Assembly: GCA_964649825.1 (NCBI GenBank)
Contig: CAZYQW010000084.1
Span: 123,324 to 187,323 of the forward strand
Length of the DNA stretch: 64,000 nt
Direction: 5' to 3'
Origin: CAZYQW01 sp964649825
GTDB lineage: Bacteria; Planctomycetota; B15-G4; JADJEK01
The notes under the pieces were generated by a model. It had not been told where the DNA came from, did no database searches, and saw only the letters and a program-made list of their open reading frames with translations. Shown here piece by piece: positions 18,133 to 25,727 of the stretch (positions are counted from its first letter, which is position 1; every line of letters begins with the position of its first letter). A program made the translations under genes and the position numbers.

Positions 18133-18963
18133 CTACCCGCTGGCGATCCGATGCATCTGGAGTCCGTTGAACGTGGCGTGCAGCAGCACGCTCGGCAGGA
18201 TCGATCCGGTCGTCTCGTAGAGCAGTCCAAGCGCGGCGCCGATCACGAAGACGGGGAGGGCGGACTGCAGATCGTGCACCAACGCGAAGAGGAGCGTCGC
18301 TGCCGCCACGGCGCTCCACGGACCGAGCGCGGCGCGCAGCGCCCCCTGGAGGACGCCCCGAAACAGCATCTCCTCGACGAACGGGACCACGAGCACGATG
18401 AGGATCGGGGTGAACGGGTTCTTGCGGAACGCCTCGTCCGTCAACAACGCCTGGACCGTCTGCTGGTGCAGGTCCCACCCGAGCGCGTCGACGATCACCT
18501 GGTTCAGCGCGGCAACTCCGAAGTAGGACGGCGCCATCGCCACGAACGTCGCGGCAGCGAGGAGGAACGCGAGCGGCGAGCGCGGCGCGCGCAGCCCGAC
18601 GTCGGCCAGCGCGAGCCCGTGTCTTCGGCGTCCGACCAGGAACGCGAGCGCGATCGCGAGGAGGTTGACGAGCGCGGACACGGCGACCCGGAGCGTGAAG
18701 TTGGACGCTGCCTCCGCGTCGGGTTCGGGCCGCAGCGCGCCGAGCAGGGACGGGACCACGAGCGACAGGACGAGGTAGAGCGCGAGGGCGAGAACGCCGA
18801 CTTCGGCGAGCTCGGGACGGCCGACGAAGCCGGTCGGGTCCTTGACCCTCCACGCGCGGATCAGGTGATGCACGAGCCACCACGAGAGCGTCACGCCCGC
18901 GACGGGGAAGAGGAGCGCGATCACGAAGTCGGGAGGAGAATCGGGTCCGAGCATCAGCGTCAC
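18133..18963 (-). CDS. CPBP family intramembrane glutamic protease
   Basis: 276 residues with about eight membrane helices. The CPBP/Abi signature EEMLFRG near residue 197 supplies the catalytic Glu pair, followed by FALVHDLQSALP and GSILPSVLLHATFN, the second and third conserved His-containing motifs. Relatives process prenylated proteins or act in self-immunity and envelope stress; the substrate here is unknown. It begins at GTG 18963, which overlaps the aminotransferase stop codon by 4 bases (GTGA), so the two are translationally coupled. Confidence 0.85.
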   Translation of the reverse strand: MTLMLGPDSPPDFVIALLFPVAGVTLSWWLVHHLIRAWRVKDPTGFVGRPELAEVGVLALALYLVLSLVVPSLLGALRPEPDAEAASNFTLRVAVSALVNLLAIALAFLVGRRRHGLALADVGLRAPRSPLAFLLAAATFVAMAPSYFGVAALNQVIVDALGWDLHQQTVQALLTDEAFRKNPFTPILIVLVVPFVEEMLFRGVLQGALRAALGPWSAVAAATLLFALVHDLQSALPVFVIGAALGLLYETTGSILPSVLLHATFNGLQMHRIASG

Positions 18964-20096
18964 GAGCCCGGCAGCGCGTCGACCAGCCGCGCGACGTCCG
19001 ACGCGTCGTTGTAGAAGTGCGCGGCGACGCGGAGCATCCCCGCGCGGTTCGCGACGACCACCCCGCGGTGGAGCAGGTCGCGCTCGAGCGCCTTCAGGTC
19101 GGCGCCGGGTCGATCGAACGCCACGATCCCGGATCGTTCTTCCGCCCCGCGCGGCGATCGGACGCGGAACCCGCGCCGCGCGATGCCGTCGGCGACGGCG
19201 TCCGAGAGGGCGAGCACGTGGTGTTCGATGCGATCGATGCCGGCCTCACCGAGCAGCCCGAGCGCGGCGCGGAGCGCGAAGATCCCCATCGTGTTCGGCG
19301 TGGCGAACTCGAACCGTCGCGCGTCGTCCCTCAGGTCGCGCGCGTACGTCTCCGCCTCGAACGGGTCCTTCATCGAGAGCCAGGAGACGAACGTCATCCG
19401 CAACGCGTCGAGCCGTTCGCGCCGGACGTAGAAGATGCCGATCCCTTCCGGGCAGAGCAGCCACTTGTGCGCGTCGGCGGCGAGGAAGTCGACGTGCGCC
19501 GCCGTGACGTCGAGCGGGATCTGGCCGAGCCCCTGGATCGCGTCGAGGAAGAAGAGGATGCCGCGTTCTCGAAGCCGCCGGCCGAGTTCGGAGACCGCGA
19601 CGCGAAACCCGGTGGCGTACGACACGAACGAGACCGAGACGAGCCGCGTGCTCGCGTCGCACGCCGCCAGGATCTGGTCGGGCGTGACGCGCCCCTCGCC
19701 GTCGGGCTCGACCATGCGGACGACGACGCCGCGTCCCTCGAGGTTCTTCCATGGGTGCACGTTCGCGGGGAAGTCGCCTCTCACCAGGACGATCGAGTCC
19801 CCCGGCTCGAGGCCGAGGCCGTTCGCGACGACGTTCATCCCTTCGGACGTGTTCCGCACGAACGCGACTTCATCCGGCGAGGCCCCGATCAGCCGCGCCG
19901 CGAGGACGCGCGTCTCCTGGTAGGCGTCGAACCACGACCGGTAGTGGACCGCGCCGTACTCCGCGAGGTCGGTCACGTACGCGCGGATCGCCCCGCTGAC
20001 CGGACTCGGGAGAGGGGCGTTCGCCGCCACGTTGAAGTAGGCGAAGCGGCGGGTCGCCGGGAAGAGTTCGCGATAGTGGGCGAGCGGGTTCGTCAT
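18960..20096 (-). CDS. Class V PLP-dependent aminotransferase / cysteine desulfurase-like
   Basis: 378 residues from ATG 20096. Fold type I class V features: FNVAANAPLPSPVSGAI at the N-terminus, VRNTSEGMNVVANGL binding the cofactor phosphate, ISO-type HVDFLAADAHKWLLCPEGIG with the PLP lysine at about 209, and a C-terminal small domain. Members include cysteine desulfurases, kynureninase-like and isopenicillin-epimerase-like enzymes; no conserved catalytic Cys loop of IscS/SufS is evident, so the reaction is unassigned. ATG 20096 is supported by a TTGGAT box 7 bases upstream. The 3' end overlaps the CPBP gene by 4 bases. Confidence 0.8.
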   Translation of the reverse strand: MTNPLAHYRELFPATRRFAYFNVAANAPLPSPVSGAIRAYVTDLAEYGAVHYRSWFDAYQETRVLAARLIGASPDEVAFVRNTSEGMNVVANGLGLEPGDSIVLVRGDFPANVHPWKNLEGRGVVVRMVEPDGEGRVTPDQILAACDASTRLVSVSFVSYATGFRVAVSELGRRLRERGILFFLDAIQGLGQIPLDVTAAHVDFLAADAHKWLLCPEGIGIFYVRRERLDALRMTFVSWLSMKDPFEAETYARDLRDDARRFEFATPNTMGIFALRAALGLLGEAGIDRIEHHVLALSDAVADGIARRGFRVRSPRGAEERSGIVAFDRPGADLKALERDLLHRGVVVANRAGMLRVAAHFYNDASDVARLVDALPGS

Positions 20097-20103
20097 CGTT
20101 CGG

Positions 20104-20109
20104 ATCCAA
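20104..20109 (-). promoter_or_regulatory. -10-like box (TTGGAT) for the aminotransferase gene
   Basis: On the minus strand TTGGAT ends 7 bases before ATG 20096 with no Shine-Dalgarno between. This matches the leaderless geometry seen at other genes in the window. The box is a poorer match to TATAAT than the others. Confidence 0.3.
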
Positions 20110-20228
20110 AGGAACGGCAAAGTCTGCGGGTCCAGCGACGGCAACCCAAGCACGGCGATGATCCAATCTTTCGACGTCCGGCCGGTATCGCGACCACCAC
20201 CCGTTTCCCGCCCGAGGTATCCCAGATG

Positions 20229-20256
20229 TTGTATCCGCGGCACCGCGCCCTACAAT
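20229..20256 (+). promoter_or_regulatory. Sigma-70-like promoter upstream of the ComEA-like gene
   Basis: TTGTAT (20229-20234), a 16-base spacer and TACAAT (20251-20256). This is one of the better -35/-10 pairs in the window. It would give a leader of about 160 bases before GTG 20426. The 329 bases between the divergent aminotransferase and this gene hold nothing else recognisable. Confidence 0.45.
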
Positions 20257-20425
20257 CCTCGGTGGTCTCGCGGCGGCCCGTTCCCTCGGTCGGAGGCCCC
20301 GATGTCGCCCGGGACGTTTCGCCGCGGAGCCCATGGGTTTTCGTGTGACCGCCGCGCCCACCGTGCATCCATGACTTCAGGTGGGCGGCGAGTCGGCGCG
20401 GGCCGGCCGAACGGAGGATCGAGGG

Positions 20426-20848
20426 GTGGAGACGGAAGCATCGCGAAGGACCCGCGCTTCGCACGAGCGGCGCACGTTCGTCTTCGGCGCGATGGCGGTG
20501 TTGCTCGCGATGGTCTGTTTCGCCCACATCCATGTCGGTTCGATCGATCGCTCCTACGGACCCGAGGAGATCTCGGGCATCCAGGTCGACGTGAACGCGG
20601 CCGATTCCGACACGCTTGCCCTCCTCGATCAGATCGGACCGGAACGTGCGCGACGCATCGTGTCGCACCGCGAGGCGCACGGGCCGTTTCGCAACTATCC
20701 CGATCTGATGTCCGTGCCGGGGATCGGACGCAAGACGGTGGAAGGGCTCGTCGGCCGAGTTCGATTCGGGTCCACGATCGGGCCCGGCGAAGCCGATGGA
20801 GAGACGGACGGTTCGGCGGTCATGGTCGTCGCGCCCGTCTCGAAGTAA
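20426..20848 (+). CDS. ComEA-like membrane-anchored helix-hairpin-helix protein
   Basis: 140 residues. A short basic N-terminus, one membrane helix (about 20-38, FGAMAVLLAMVCFAHIHVG), then a ComEA-type double helix-hairpin-helix: VDVNAADSDTLALLDQIGPERARRIVSHRE and LMSVPGIGRKTVEGLVG. These bind DNA non-specifically; ComEA acts in uptake of transforming DNA outside the membrane. No other competence gene is adjacent. GTG 20426 is chosen because GGAGG lies 8 bases upstream; GTG 20381 is an alternative adding 15 residues. Followed by nadC after 139 bases. Confidence 0.8.
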   Translation: METEASRRTRASHERRTFVFGAMAVLLAMVCFAHIHVGSIDRSYGPEEISGIQVDVNAADSDTLALLDQIGPERARRIVSHREAHGPFRNYPDLMSVPGIGRKTVEGLVGRVRFGSTIGPGEADGETDGSAVMVVAPVSK

Positions 20849-20987
20849 CGGCCCGCGGCCCGCGCCTGCCGCCGACCCGAAGGACCATCGGTCGGGATCG
20901 GCGATTGCCCGCGCGACGCTGGCGACTATCCTTGCCCGATTCCTCGGTTCCGGGCTCTCCCGGACGCGACGTGACGGAGTCGATCGA

Positions 20988-21869
20988 ATGTCCCCGAAGC
21001 AGCACCTCGATCTCGATGCGTTCCTCAGGCTCGCGCTGGAGGAGGACATCGGCGCCGGCGACGTGACGTCCGAGTCGTTGCTGCCCGAACGGCTGCGCGC
21101 GCGTGGACTGCTGCGCGTTCGCGAGGAAGGCGTGGTCGCCGGCATCCAGGCCGCGCTGCGCGTGTTCGAGCTGCTCGACGAATCGATCGATCTGATCCAA
21201 CACGCGGCCGAGGGCGAGGAGGTCGGGGCTGGCGCGCTCATTGGCGAGGTGCGCGGTCCGGCCCGGGTCGTCGTGACCGGCGAACGCCTGGCGTTGAACC
21301 TCTTCGCGCGACTCTCCGGTATCGCCACTCTCACGCGGCAATACGTGCAGGAGGTCGAGGGGACCGGCGTCGACGTCGTCGACACCCGCAAGACGACGCC
21401 GCTGCTGCGCAGCCTCGAGAAGCACGCGGTGAAGATGGGTGGGGGAGTGAACCATCGGTTCGGGCTGTACGACGCGGTGTTGGTGAAGGACAACCACCTC
21501 GACCTGATCGGTGCTACCGGTTCGTTCGACGGCATGAAGAAGGCGACGGAGACGGTCCGCCGGAACGCGCGCAAGGGAATCTTCATCCAGATCGAGGCGC
21601 AGTCCGAGGAGGAGGCGATCGCGGTGGCGGAAGCGGGCGCCGACTCGGTCCTCTTCGACAACTTCCGACCCGACGTGCTCGCGGCCGCGGTGCCGAAGGT
21701 GCGCGCGGCCGCGACGACGCGACCGATCATCCTGGAGGCGTCGGGCGGCATCAACTTGAAGACGATCCGCGCCTTCGCGGAGGCCGGCGTCGATCGCATC
21801 TCGGTCGGAGCGTTGACGCACTCGGCTCGCTCGCTCGACGTGACGCTCGAGATTCACGGCGTGACGTAG
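20988..21869 (+). CDS. nadC: Nicotinate-nucleotide pyrophosphorylase (quinolinate phosphoribosyltransferase)
   Basis: 293 residues, typical length. It converts quinolinate and PRPP to nicotinate mononucleotide in de novo NAD synthesis. Key motifs: LEEDIGAGDVTSE at the N-terminus, GERLALNLFARLSGIAT, VDTRKTTPLLRSLEKHAVKMGGGVNHRFGLYDAVLVKDNH (the catalytic and PRPP-binding core), IQIEAQSEEEA, and EASGGINLKTIRAFAEAGVDRISVGALTHS at the phosphate-binding end of the barrel. TATCCT at 20927-20932 is a likely -10 box. The sirtuin at 61 kb is a separate NAD-consuming gene. Confidence 0.95.
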   Translation: MSPKQHLDLDAFLRLALEEDIGAGDVTSESLLPERLRARGLLRVREEGVVAGIQAALRVFELLDESIDLIQHAAEGEEVGAGALIGEVRGPARVVVTGERLALNLFARLSGIATLTRQYVQEVEGTGVDVVDTRKTTPLLRSLEKHAVKMGGGVNHRFGLYDAVLVKDNHLDLIGATGSFDGMKKATETVRRNARKGIFIQIEAQSEEEAIAVAEAGADSVLFDNFRPDVLAAAVPKVRAAATTRPIILEASGGINLKTIRAFAEAGVDRISVGALTHSARSLDVTLEIHGVT

Positions 21870-21953
21870 CGGCGCGATCGACTGCGCGGCGCCGCGCAAC
21901 GGGCGGCGGCATCTTCCTCATCTTCTCGCCGAGCGCGGCCGGCGGAACCGAGC

Positions 21954-21959
21954 TAGAAT
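21954..21959 (+). promoter_or_regulatory. -10 box (TAGAAT) for the RsbW-like gene
   Basis: TAGAAT ends 7 bases before an in-frame GTG at 21967. If that codon is used the message is leaderless; if GTG 22021 with its GGGAGG site is used, the leader is about 54 bases. Confidence 0.45.
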
Positions 21960-22020
21960 TGGCCCGGTGTGTAGAAACCGGAGTTCCGAGCGTGTCTCGG
22001 ATCCGCGGGAGGTGGTGAAC

Positions 22021-22500
22021 GTGGACGGAGACCGAGGGAGTGCCTCGGCCGAGGGTTGTTGCTGGACCGGGCGAGCGTCGTTGTCGTTCCTCGTCCCGAC
22101 GGAGCCGCACGCCGTCCGTGCCGTTCGCAAGACCATCGAGTCGTTTGCCGCCGATCGCGGCTTCTCTCCGACCAAGGTCCAGGATCTCTCGCTCGCGGTG
22201 GCCGAGGCTCTGTTCAACGCGATGGAGCACGGCAATCAGGGGCTCCGCGCCATCGGCATCGACGTCGACTTCAGCGTCGACTTCCTCGAGATCGCGGTCG
22301 AGGACGACGGCGTGCACGGCGATGACGACGTCCGCTTCGAGGAGCTGCGACAGGCCCTCGACTGCGACGCCGACGAGCCGCCCGAACTCGACCTCGAGCG
22401 GGGACGTGGGTTGTTCCTGATCCGCGCGAAGTCGGACGAGGTGCGGGTCGAGCGCGCCCGTGAAGGCGGGGTCCGCGTCGTCATGGTCAAGCGCCGATGA
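22021..22500 (+). CDS. RsbW-like anti-sigma factor / GHKL-type ATPase
   Basis: 159 residues. HATPase_c fold of the RsbW/SpoIIAB type: the N box LSLAVAEALFNAMEHGN, an Asp-containing G1-like strand IAVEDDGVHGDD, and LERGRGLFLIRAKSDEV resembling the G2 box. Such proteins bind ATP and either sequester a sigma factor or phosphorylate a STAS-domain antagonist. No STAS gene is adjacent. GTG 22021 is preferred because GGGAGG lies 7 bases upstream; GTG 21967 would add 18 residues. It overlaps the VanZ-like gene by 4 bases. Confidence 0.8.
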   Translation: MDGDRGSASAEGCCWTGRASLSFLVPTEPHAVRAVRKTIESFAADRGFSPTKVQDLSLAVAEALFNAMEHGNQGLRAIGIDVDFSVDFLEIAVEDDGVHGDDDVRFEELRQALDCDADEPPELDLERGRGLFLIRAKSDEVRVERAREGGVRVVMVKRR

Positions 22501-22970
22501 CCCACCGGCTCGCCCGGCCAGGCCGTGTCGTCTACGCCTTCCTCGCCGTCGCCTGGGCGATCGGCATCCATCTCCTCTCCGCGCTGCCCGGCAGCCGGCT
22601 GCAGACGCCTTCCGACCTCGGCTTCCTGTTCAACTTTTGCCACGCACCGCTCTACTTCGTACTCTGCGCCCTGGCGTTGCTGTCGTTGGTGCCGAGAATC
22701 GCGCCGATGCCGCAGCCATCGGCGCGGCGCGCCGCGGTCGCCCTCGGGTTGACGGTCGGGTATGCCGTGCTCGATGAGTGGCATCAATCGTTCGTGCCGG
22801 GCCGATCCTCCGATCCGCTCGACGTCGCGACGGACGCAGCGGGCGCGGTGGCCGCCGTGCTCGCCGTGCGCATCGCGCTCGACGAATCGGCGCGGCGCGG
22901 GCTGGCCCCGCTGGCTCTCGGCGTCGTGTGCGCGGCCGCGGTGGCATCTGCGTGGCTCGCGAGCCCGTAG
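22497..22970 (+). CDS. VanZ-like membrane protein
   Basis: 157 residues with four membrane helices. Conserved VanZ-family features are FCHAPLYFVLCALA in the second helix, GYAVLDEWHQSFVPGRSSDPLDVATDAAGA spanning the third, with Asp-Glu-Trp-His-Gln and the downstream Asp pair. Function in this family is poorly defined beyond glycopeptide-resistance clusters. ATG 22497 overlaps the RsbW-like stop (ATGA), so the two are cotranslated. There is no sign of a resistance operon here. Confidence 0.82.
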   Translation: MTHRLARPGRVVYAFLAVAWAIGIHLLSALPGSRLQTPSDLGFLFNFCHAPLYFVLCALALLSLVPRIAPMPQPSARRAAVALGLTVGYAVLDEWHQSFVPGRSSDPLDVATDAAGAVAAVLAVRIALDESARRGLAPLALGVVCAAAVASAWLASP

Positions 22971-23037
22971 TCGGGCGCCGCGGCGCACCGCGACCGAGGA
23001 AGCCAAGCGGCCGAGGAAACCAAAAGGAGGCGTCGAG

Positions 23038-24471
23038 TTGGAGGAGTCGGGAAGCTACGAGAGTCCGCTGGGAACCCGCTACGCGAGCACCGCGATGCGG
23101 GCGCTCTTTTCGCCGCGGCGACGCGTCCTGGCGTGGCGGTGGCTGTGGTTGACGTTGGCGCGGGAGCAGAAGGCGCTCGGCTTGCCGATCACCGATGCCC
23201 AACTCGCCGAGCTCGAGGCGACGATCGACGACATCGACCTCGCCCGGGCGGCCGAGCACGAGAATCGTCTTCGCCACGACGTGATGGCGCACATCCACGC
23301 ATGGGGAGACGTCGCGCCGGGGGCGCGCGGGATCCTGCACCTCGGCGCCACTTCCTGCTACGTCACCGACAACGGCGACTTGCTGATCCTCCGCGAGGCG
23401 CTCGATCGGCTCATCACCCCGCTCGCGGCGACGATCGCGCGGCTTGCGGAGTTCGCCGCGCGGCATCGGTCGCTCCCGTGCGTCGCGTACACGCACTTCC
23501 AGCCCGCCCAGCTCACGACGGTCGGGAAGCGCGCGTGTCTTTGGATCCAGGACCTGCTCGACGACCTCGATCATCTCGCGCGGACGCGCGACGGGCTCCG
23601 GTTCCGCGGGGTGAAGGGGACGACCGGCACGCAAGCGTCGTTCCTCGCCCTGTTCGACGGCGACCACGCCAAGGTGAAGGAGCTCGATCGACGCGTCACC
23701 GAAGCCGCGGGCTTCTCGGCCGCGTACCCCGTCACCGGACAGACGTATCCGCGCAAGCTCGATTTCCACGTCCTCTCCGCCGTCTGCGGCGTCGCGATCT
23801 CGGCGGGCAAGATCGGTGCCGACCTGCGGCTGCTCGCGCACGAGCGCGAGGTCGAGGAGCCGTTCGGCAAGGACCAGGTCGGGTCGTCGGCGATGGCGTA
23901 CAAGCGCAACCCGATGCGCGCGGAACGGATCTGCTCGCTCGCGCGTTTCGTGACGAGCCAGCTCGACTGCGCCGCGCAGACCGCGATGAACCAGTGGCTC
24001 GAGCGGACGCTCGACGACTCGGCGAGCCGGCGGATCATCCTCCCCGAGTCGTTCCTCGCGACCGACGGGTTGCTCCAGACGTTGTTGAACGTCTGCTCCG
24101 GGCTCGTCGTGAACGAGGGGCCGATTCGAAGCCACGTCGATCGGGAGCTGCCCTTCATGGCGACCGAGGAGATCCTGATGGCGGTGGTCAAGGCGGGCGG
24201 CGATCGCCAGACGGTCCATGAGGCGATCCGACGCCATTCGATGGCGGCCGTCGCCCGCGTGAAGCAGGGCGAGTCGAACGACCTCTTCGCGAGGATCGCG
24301 AACGACCCCACGTTTGCGACGGTGCACGCGCGGCTCTCCGAGCTCGGCCGCGCCGAGCGGTTCGTGGGGCGCTCCGCCGAGCAGGTGGACGAGTTCATCG
24401 CCGGCTACGTGCGTCCGGCGCTCGAGCCGTACGCGGATCGTACGGAAACCGACGGCGTGGTGCGGGTCTGA
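23038..24471 (+). CDS. purB: Adenylosuccinate lyase (long, eukaryote-like form)
   Basis: 477 residues, closer to the animal-type enzyme than to the roughly 430-residue Bacillus form. It cleaves SAICAR and adenylosuccinate to fumarate plus AICAR or AMP in purine synthesis. Signature loop SSAMAYKRNPMRAERI is present, along with HLGATSCYVTDNGD and TLLNVCSGLVVNEG, and THFQPAQLTTVGKRA carries the catalytic His region. TTG 23038 is chosen: AAAAGGAGG lies 7 bases upstream and the family N-terminus fits. It is a rare start codon in this window. Confidence 0.92.
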   Translation: MEESGSYESPLGTRYASTAMRALFSPRRRVLAWRWLWLTLAREQKALGLPITDAQLAELEATIDDIDLARAAEHENRLRHDVMAHIHAWGDVAPGARGILHLGATSCYVTDNGDLLILREALDRLITPLAATIARLAEFAARHRSLPCVAYTHFQPAQLTTVGKRACLWIQDLLDDLDHLARTRDGLRFRGVKGTTGTQASFLALFDGDHAKVKELDRRVTEAAGFSAAYPVTGQTYPRKLDFHVLSAVCGVAISAGKIGADLRLLAHEREVEEPFGKDQVGSSAMAYKRNPMRAERICSLARFVTSQLDCAAQTAMNQWLERTLDDSASRRIILPESFLATDGLLQTLLNVCSGLVVNEGPIRSHVDRELPFMATEEILMAVVKAGGDRQTVHEAIRRHSMAAVARVKQGESNDLFARIANDPTFATVHARLSELGRAERFVGRSAEQVDEFIAGYVRPALEPYADRTETDGVVRV

Positions 24472-24492
24472 CGACGAGCGCCGCCGGCGAAC

Positions 24493-24520
24493 GCGACTGC
24501 CGGCGACTGCCGGCGACTGA
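24493..24520 (+). repeat. Three tandem copies of a 10-base unit
   Basis: GCGACTGCCG occurs twice and is followed by a partial third copy, GCGACTGA, directly upstream of the AAGGAG ribosome binding site of the enoyl-CoA hydratase gene. Copy number could vary by slippage. Confidence 0.7.
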
Positions 24521-24534
24521 CTGAAGGAGTCGAG

Positions 24535-25281
24535 ATGGAGTTCGAACAAGGCTCGGACGTCGCCATCCTCTGCATGAACGAGGGCAAGGCGAACTCGATC
24601 GGCCCCGCGTTCCTCGAGTCGATGGAGGCGGCGCTCGATCGCGTCTCCGCCGCCTCGCCGAACGCGCTCGTCGTGACGGGGGAGGGGAAGCACTTCTGCG
24701 CGGGGCTGGATCTCGCAGGCATGAACGACTTCACGGTCGAGCAGCTCGATCGCTTCCTCGTCGCGTTCGAGCGCGCGCTCGTGCGGTTCTTCGTGCTGCC
24801 GTTCCCGGTCGTGGCCGCCGTCAACGGGAACGCGATCGCCGGGGGGTGCATCCTCGCCGGCGCGGCCGACTATCGGCTCGCCGCCCTCGGCGAGTATCGC
24901 ATCGGCGTCAACGAGGCGCGGCTCGGGGTCTCGTTCCCGTCGATCGCGCTCGAGGTGCCGCGCTTCTTGCTGCCGCCGGCCGCGTTCGCGCGCTCCGTGC
25001 TCGAGGGGGACCTCTACCCGCCGGCGGAAGCGGCGGCGCTCGGTTTGGTCGATGAGCTGGTCGCGGCAGACCACCTCCTCGATCGCGCGTTCGAAGTTGC
25101 GCGCCGCTATTGTCGCTCGCCGAAGAGCGCGTTCGCGCAGGTGAAGCGAGAGATGCGTGCACCGGTCCTCGAGCGCGTGGAACGTCAGGGAGAAGAGAGC
25201 CGCGCCGCGTTCCGAGACCTTTGGTTCGGCGAGGTCGCGTTGAAGCTTCGCACGGAGGTCCTGGGGAAGCGGAAGACGTGA
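24535..25281 (+). CDS. Enoyl-CoA hydratase/isomerase family protein
   Basis: 248 residues, standard for the crotonase family. Oxyanion-hole segments are HFCAGLDLAGM near residue 60 and VNGNAIAGGCILAGAADYRLA near 100; INEARLG-like GVNEARLGVSFP follows. The Glu found second in classical hydratases is not obvious at GVSFPSIALEVPRF, so isomerase, hydrolase or decarboxylase activity remains possible. AAGGAG precedes ATG 24535. It is followed by 446 bases of repeats and transposon remnants. Confidence 0.85.
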   Translation: MEFEQGSDVAILCMNEGKANSIGPAFLESMEAALDRVSAASPNALVVTGEGKHFCAGLDLAGMNDFTVEQLDRFLVAFERALVRFFVLPFPVVAAVNGNAIAGGCILAGAADYRLAALGEYRIGVNEARLGVSFPSIALEVPRFLLPPAAFARSVLEGDLYPPAEAAALGLVDELVAADHLLDRAFEVARRYCRSPKSAFAQVKREMRAPVLERVERQGEESRAAFRDLWFGEVALKLRTEVLGKRKT

Positions 25282-25286
25282 ACCGC

Positions 25287-25366
25287 GACCGTCCCGACCC
25301 CGTTCCACGCGGTATCACTATCACTCTGGAGGCTCTCCGTCCCCGATTCCGCGTACCACGACGTTC
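25287..25366 (-). repeat. Inverted copy of the tail segment of the 63.5 kb repeat
   Basis: Read on the minus strand this segment closely matches 63655-63735: a stretch with GTGGTACGCGG, then CGGGGACG, a purine-rich GAGAG, GTGATACCGCGTGGAACGGG and GACGGT. The strongest block, TGATACCGCGTGGAACGGGG, is identical in both. Short GTGATA duplication distinguishes this copy. Confidence 0.75.
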
Positions 25367-25422
25367 GTCCGGTCCGCGTCGTCCGGAACGCCGCCGAGAC
25401 GCGGCGGAGCCGGTGCCGCGTC

Positions 25423-25585
25423 CGGAACGGGGACGGGGGAGGTCGTCGCGTTGGGCCGAGGATGGGTGATGGGGGTGACGGGACTTGCTCTTGGGAAGGG
25501 GGAGGAACTTGATGCGCGAATTCGACGGTGGTGGTGGGTCGAGCCCGCGCCGCGTGGTCGCGGCCACGAGTCTGGGCGTCGATTC
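25423..25585 (+). repeat. Dispersed repeat, copy 1 (body)
   Basis: About 163 bases matching 63466-63637 in the same orientation. Identical blocks: 18 bases at 25454-25471 with 63508-63525; 27 bases at 25484-25510 with 63537-63563 (core TTGGGAAGGGGGAGGAA); 24 bases at 25562-25585 with 63614-63637 (GAGTCTGGGCGTCGATTC). Intervening bases differ by substitutions and short indels. The right end of copy 1 abuts the ISL3-like remnant. Confidence 0.85.
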
Positions 25586-25680
25586 GCGAGCTTGATCTTG
25601 TTGTTCATCCCCTCGATCGGACCGCTGGTCTGACGCGCGTGGCGGCGAACACTCGCGGGTCCGAAGCGACGCGGGCCGGG
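25576..25680 (-). pseudogene. C-terminal remnant of an ISL3-like transposase
   Basis: The minus strand reads RRFGPASVRRHARQ then TSGPIEGMNNKIKLANRR. The GPxEGxNNKIKLxxRR block is the hallmark C-terminal motif of ISL3/IS204-type DDE transposases. After NRR the frame runs into the dispersed repeat and loses similarity, and nothing upstream of 25680 resembles the rest of the enzyme. It is therefore a roughly 35-codon relic. The family call rests on one motif. Confidence 0.55.
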
Positions 25681-25727
25681 AGGACATCGTCCCGCCGGCC
25701 CGCCGCTCGTGACGCGCGTGAGTGCGC

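Noticed and set aside
22630..25308. 892-codon open frame on the minus strand
   Set aside because: Lies opposite purB and the enoyl-CoA hydratase, both with complete signatures.
25321..25608. 95-codon minus-strand gene starting MNNKIKL
   Set aside because: The start is an internal Met of an ISL3-like motif and the rest is the noncoding dispersed repeat.
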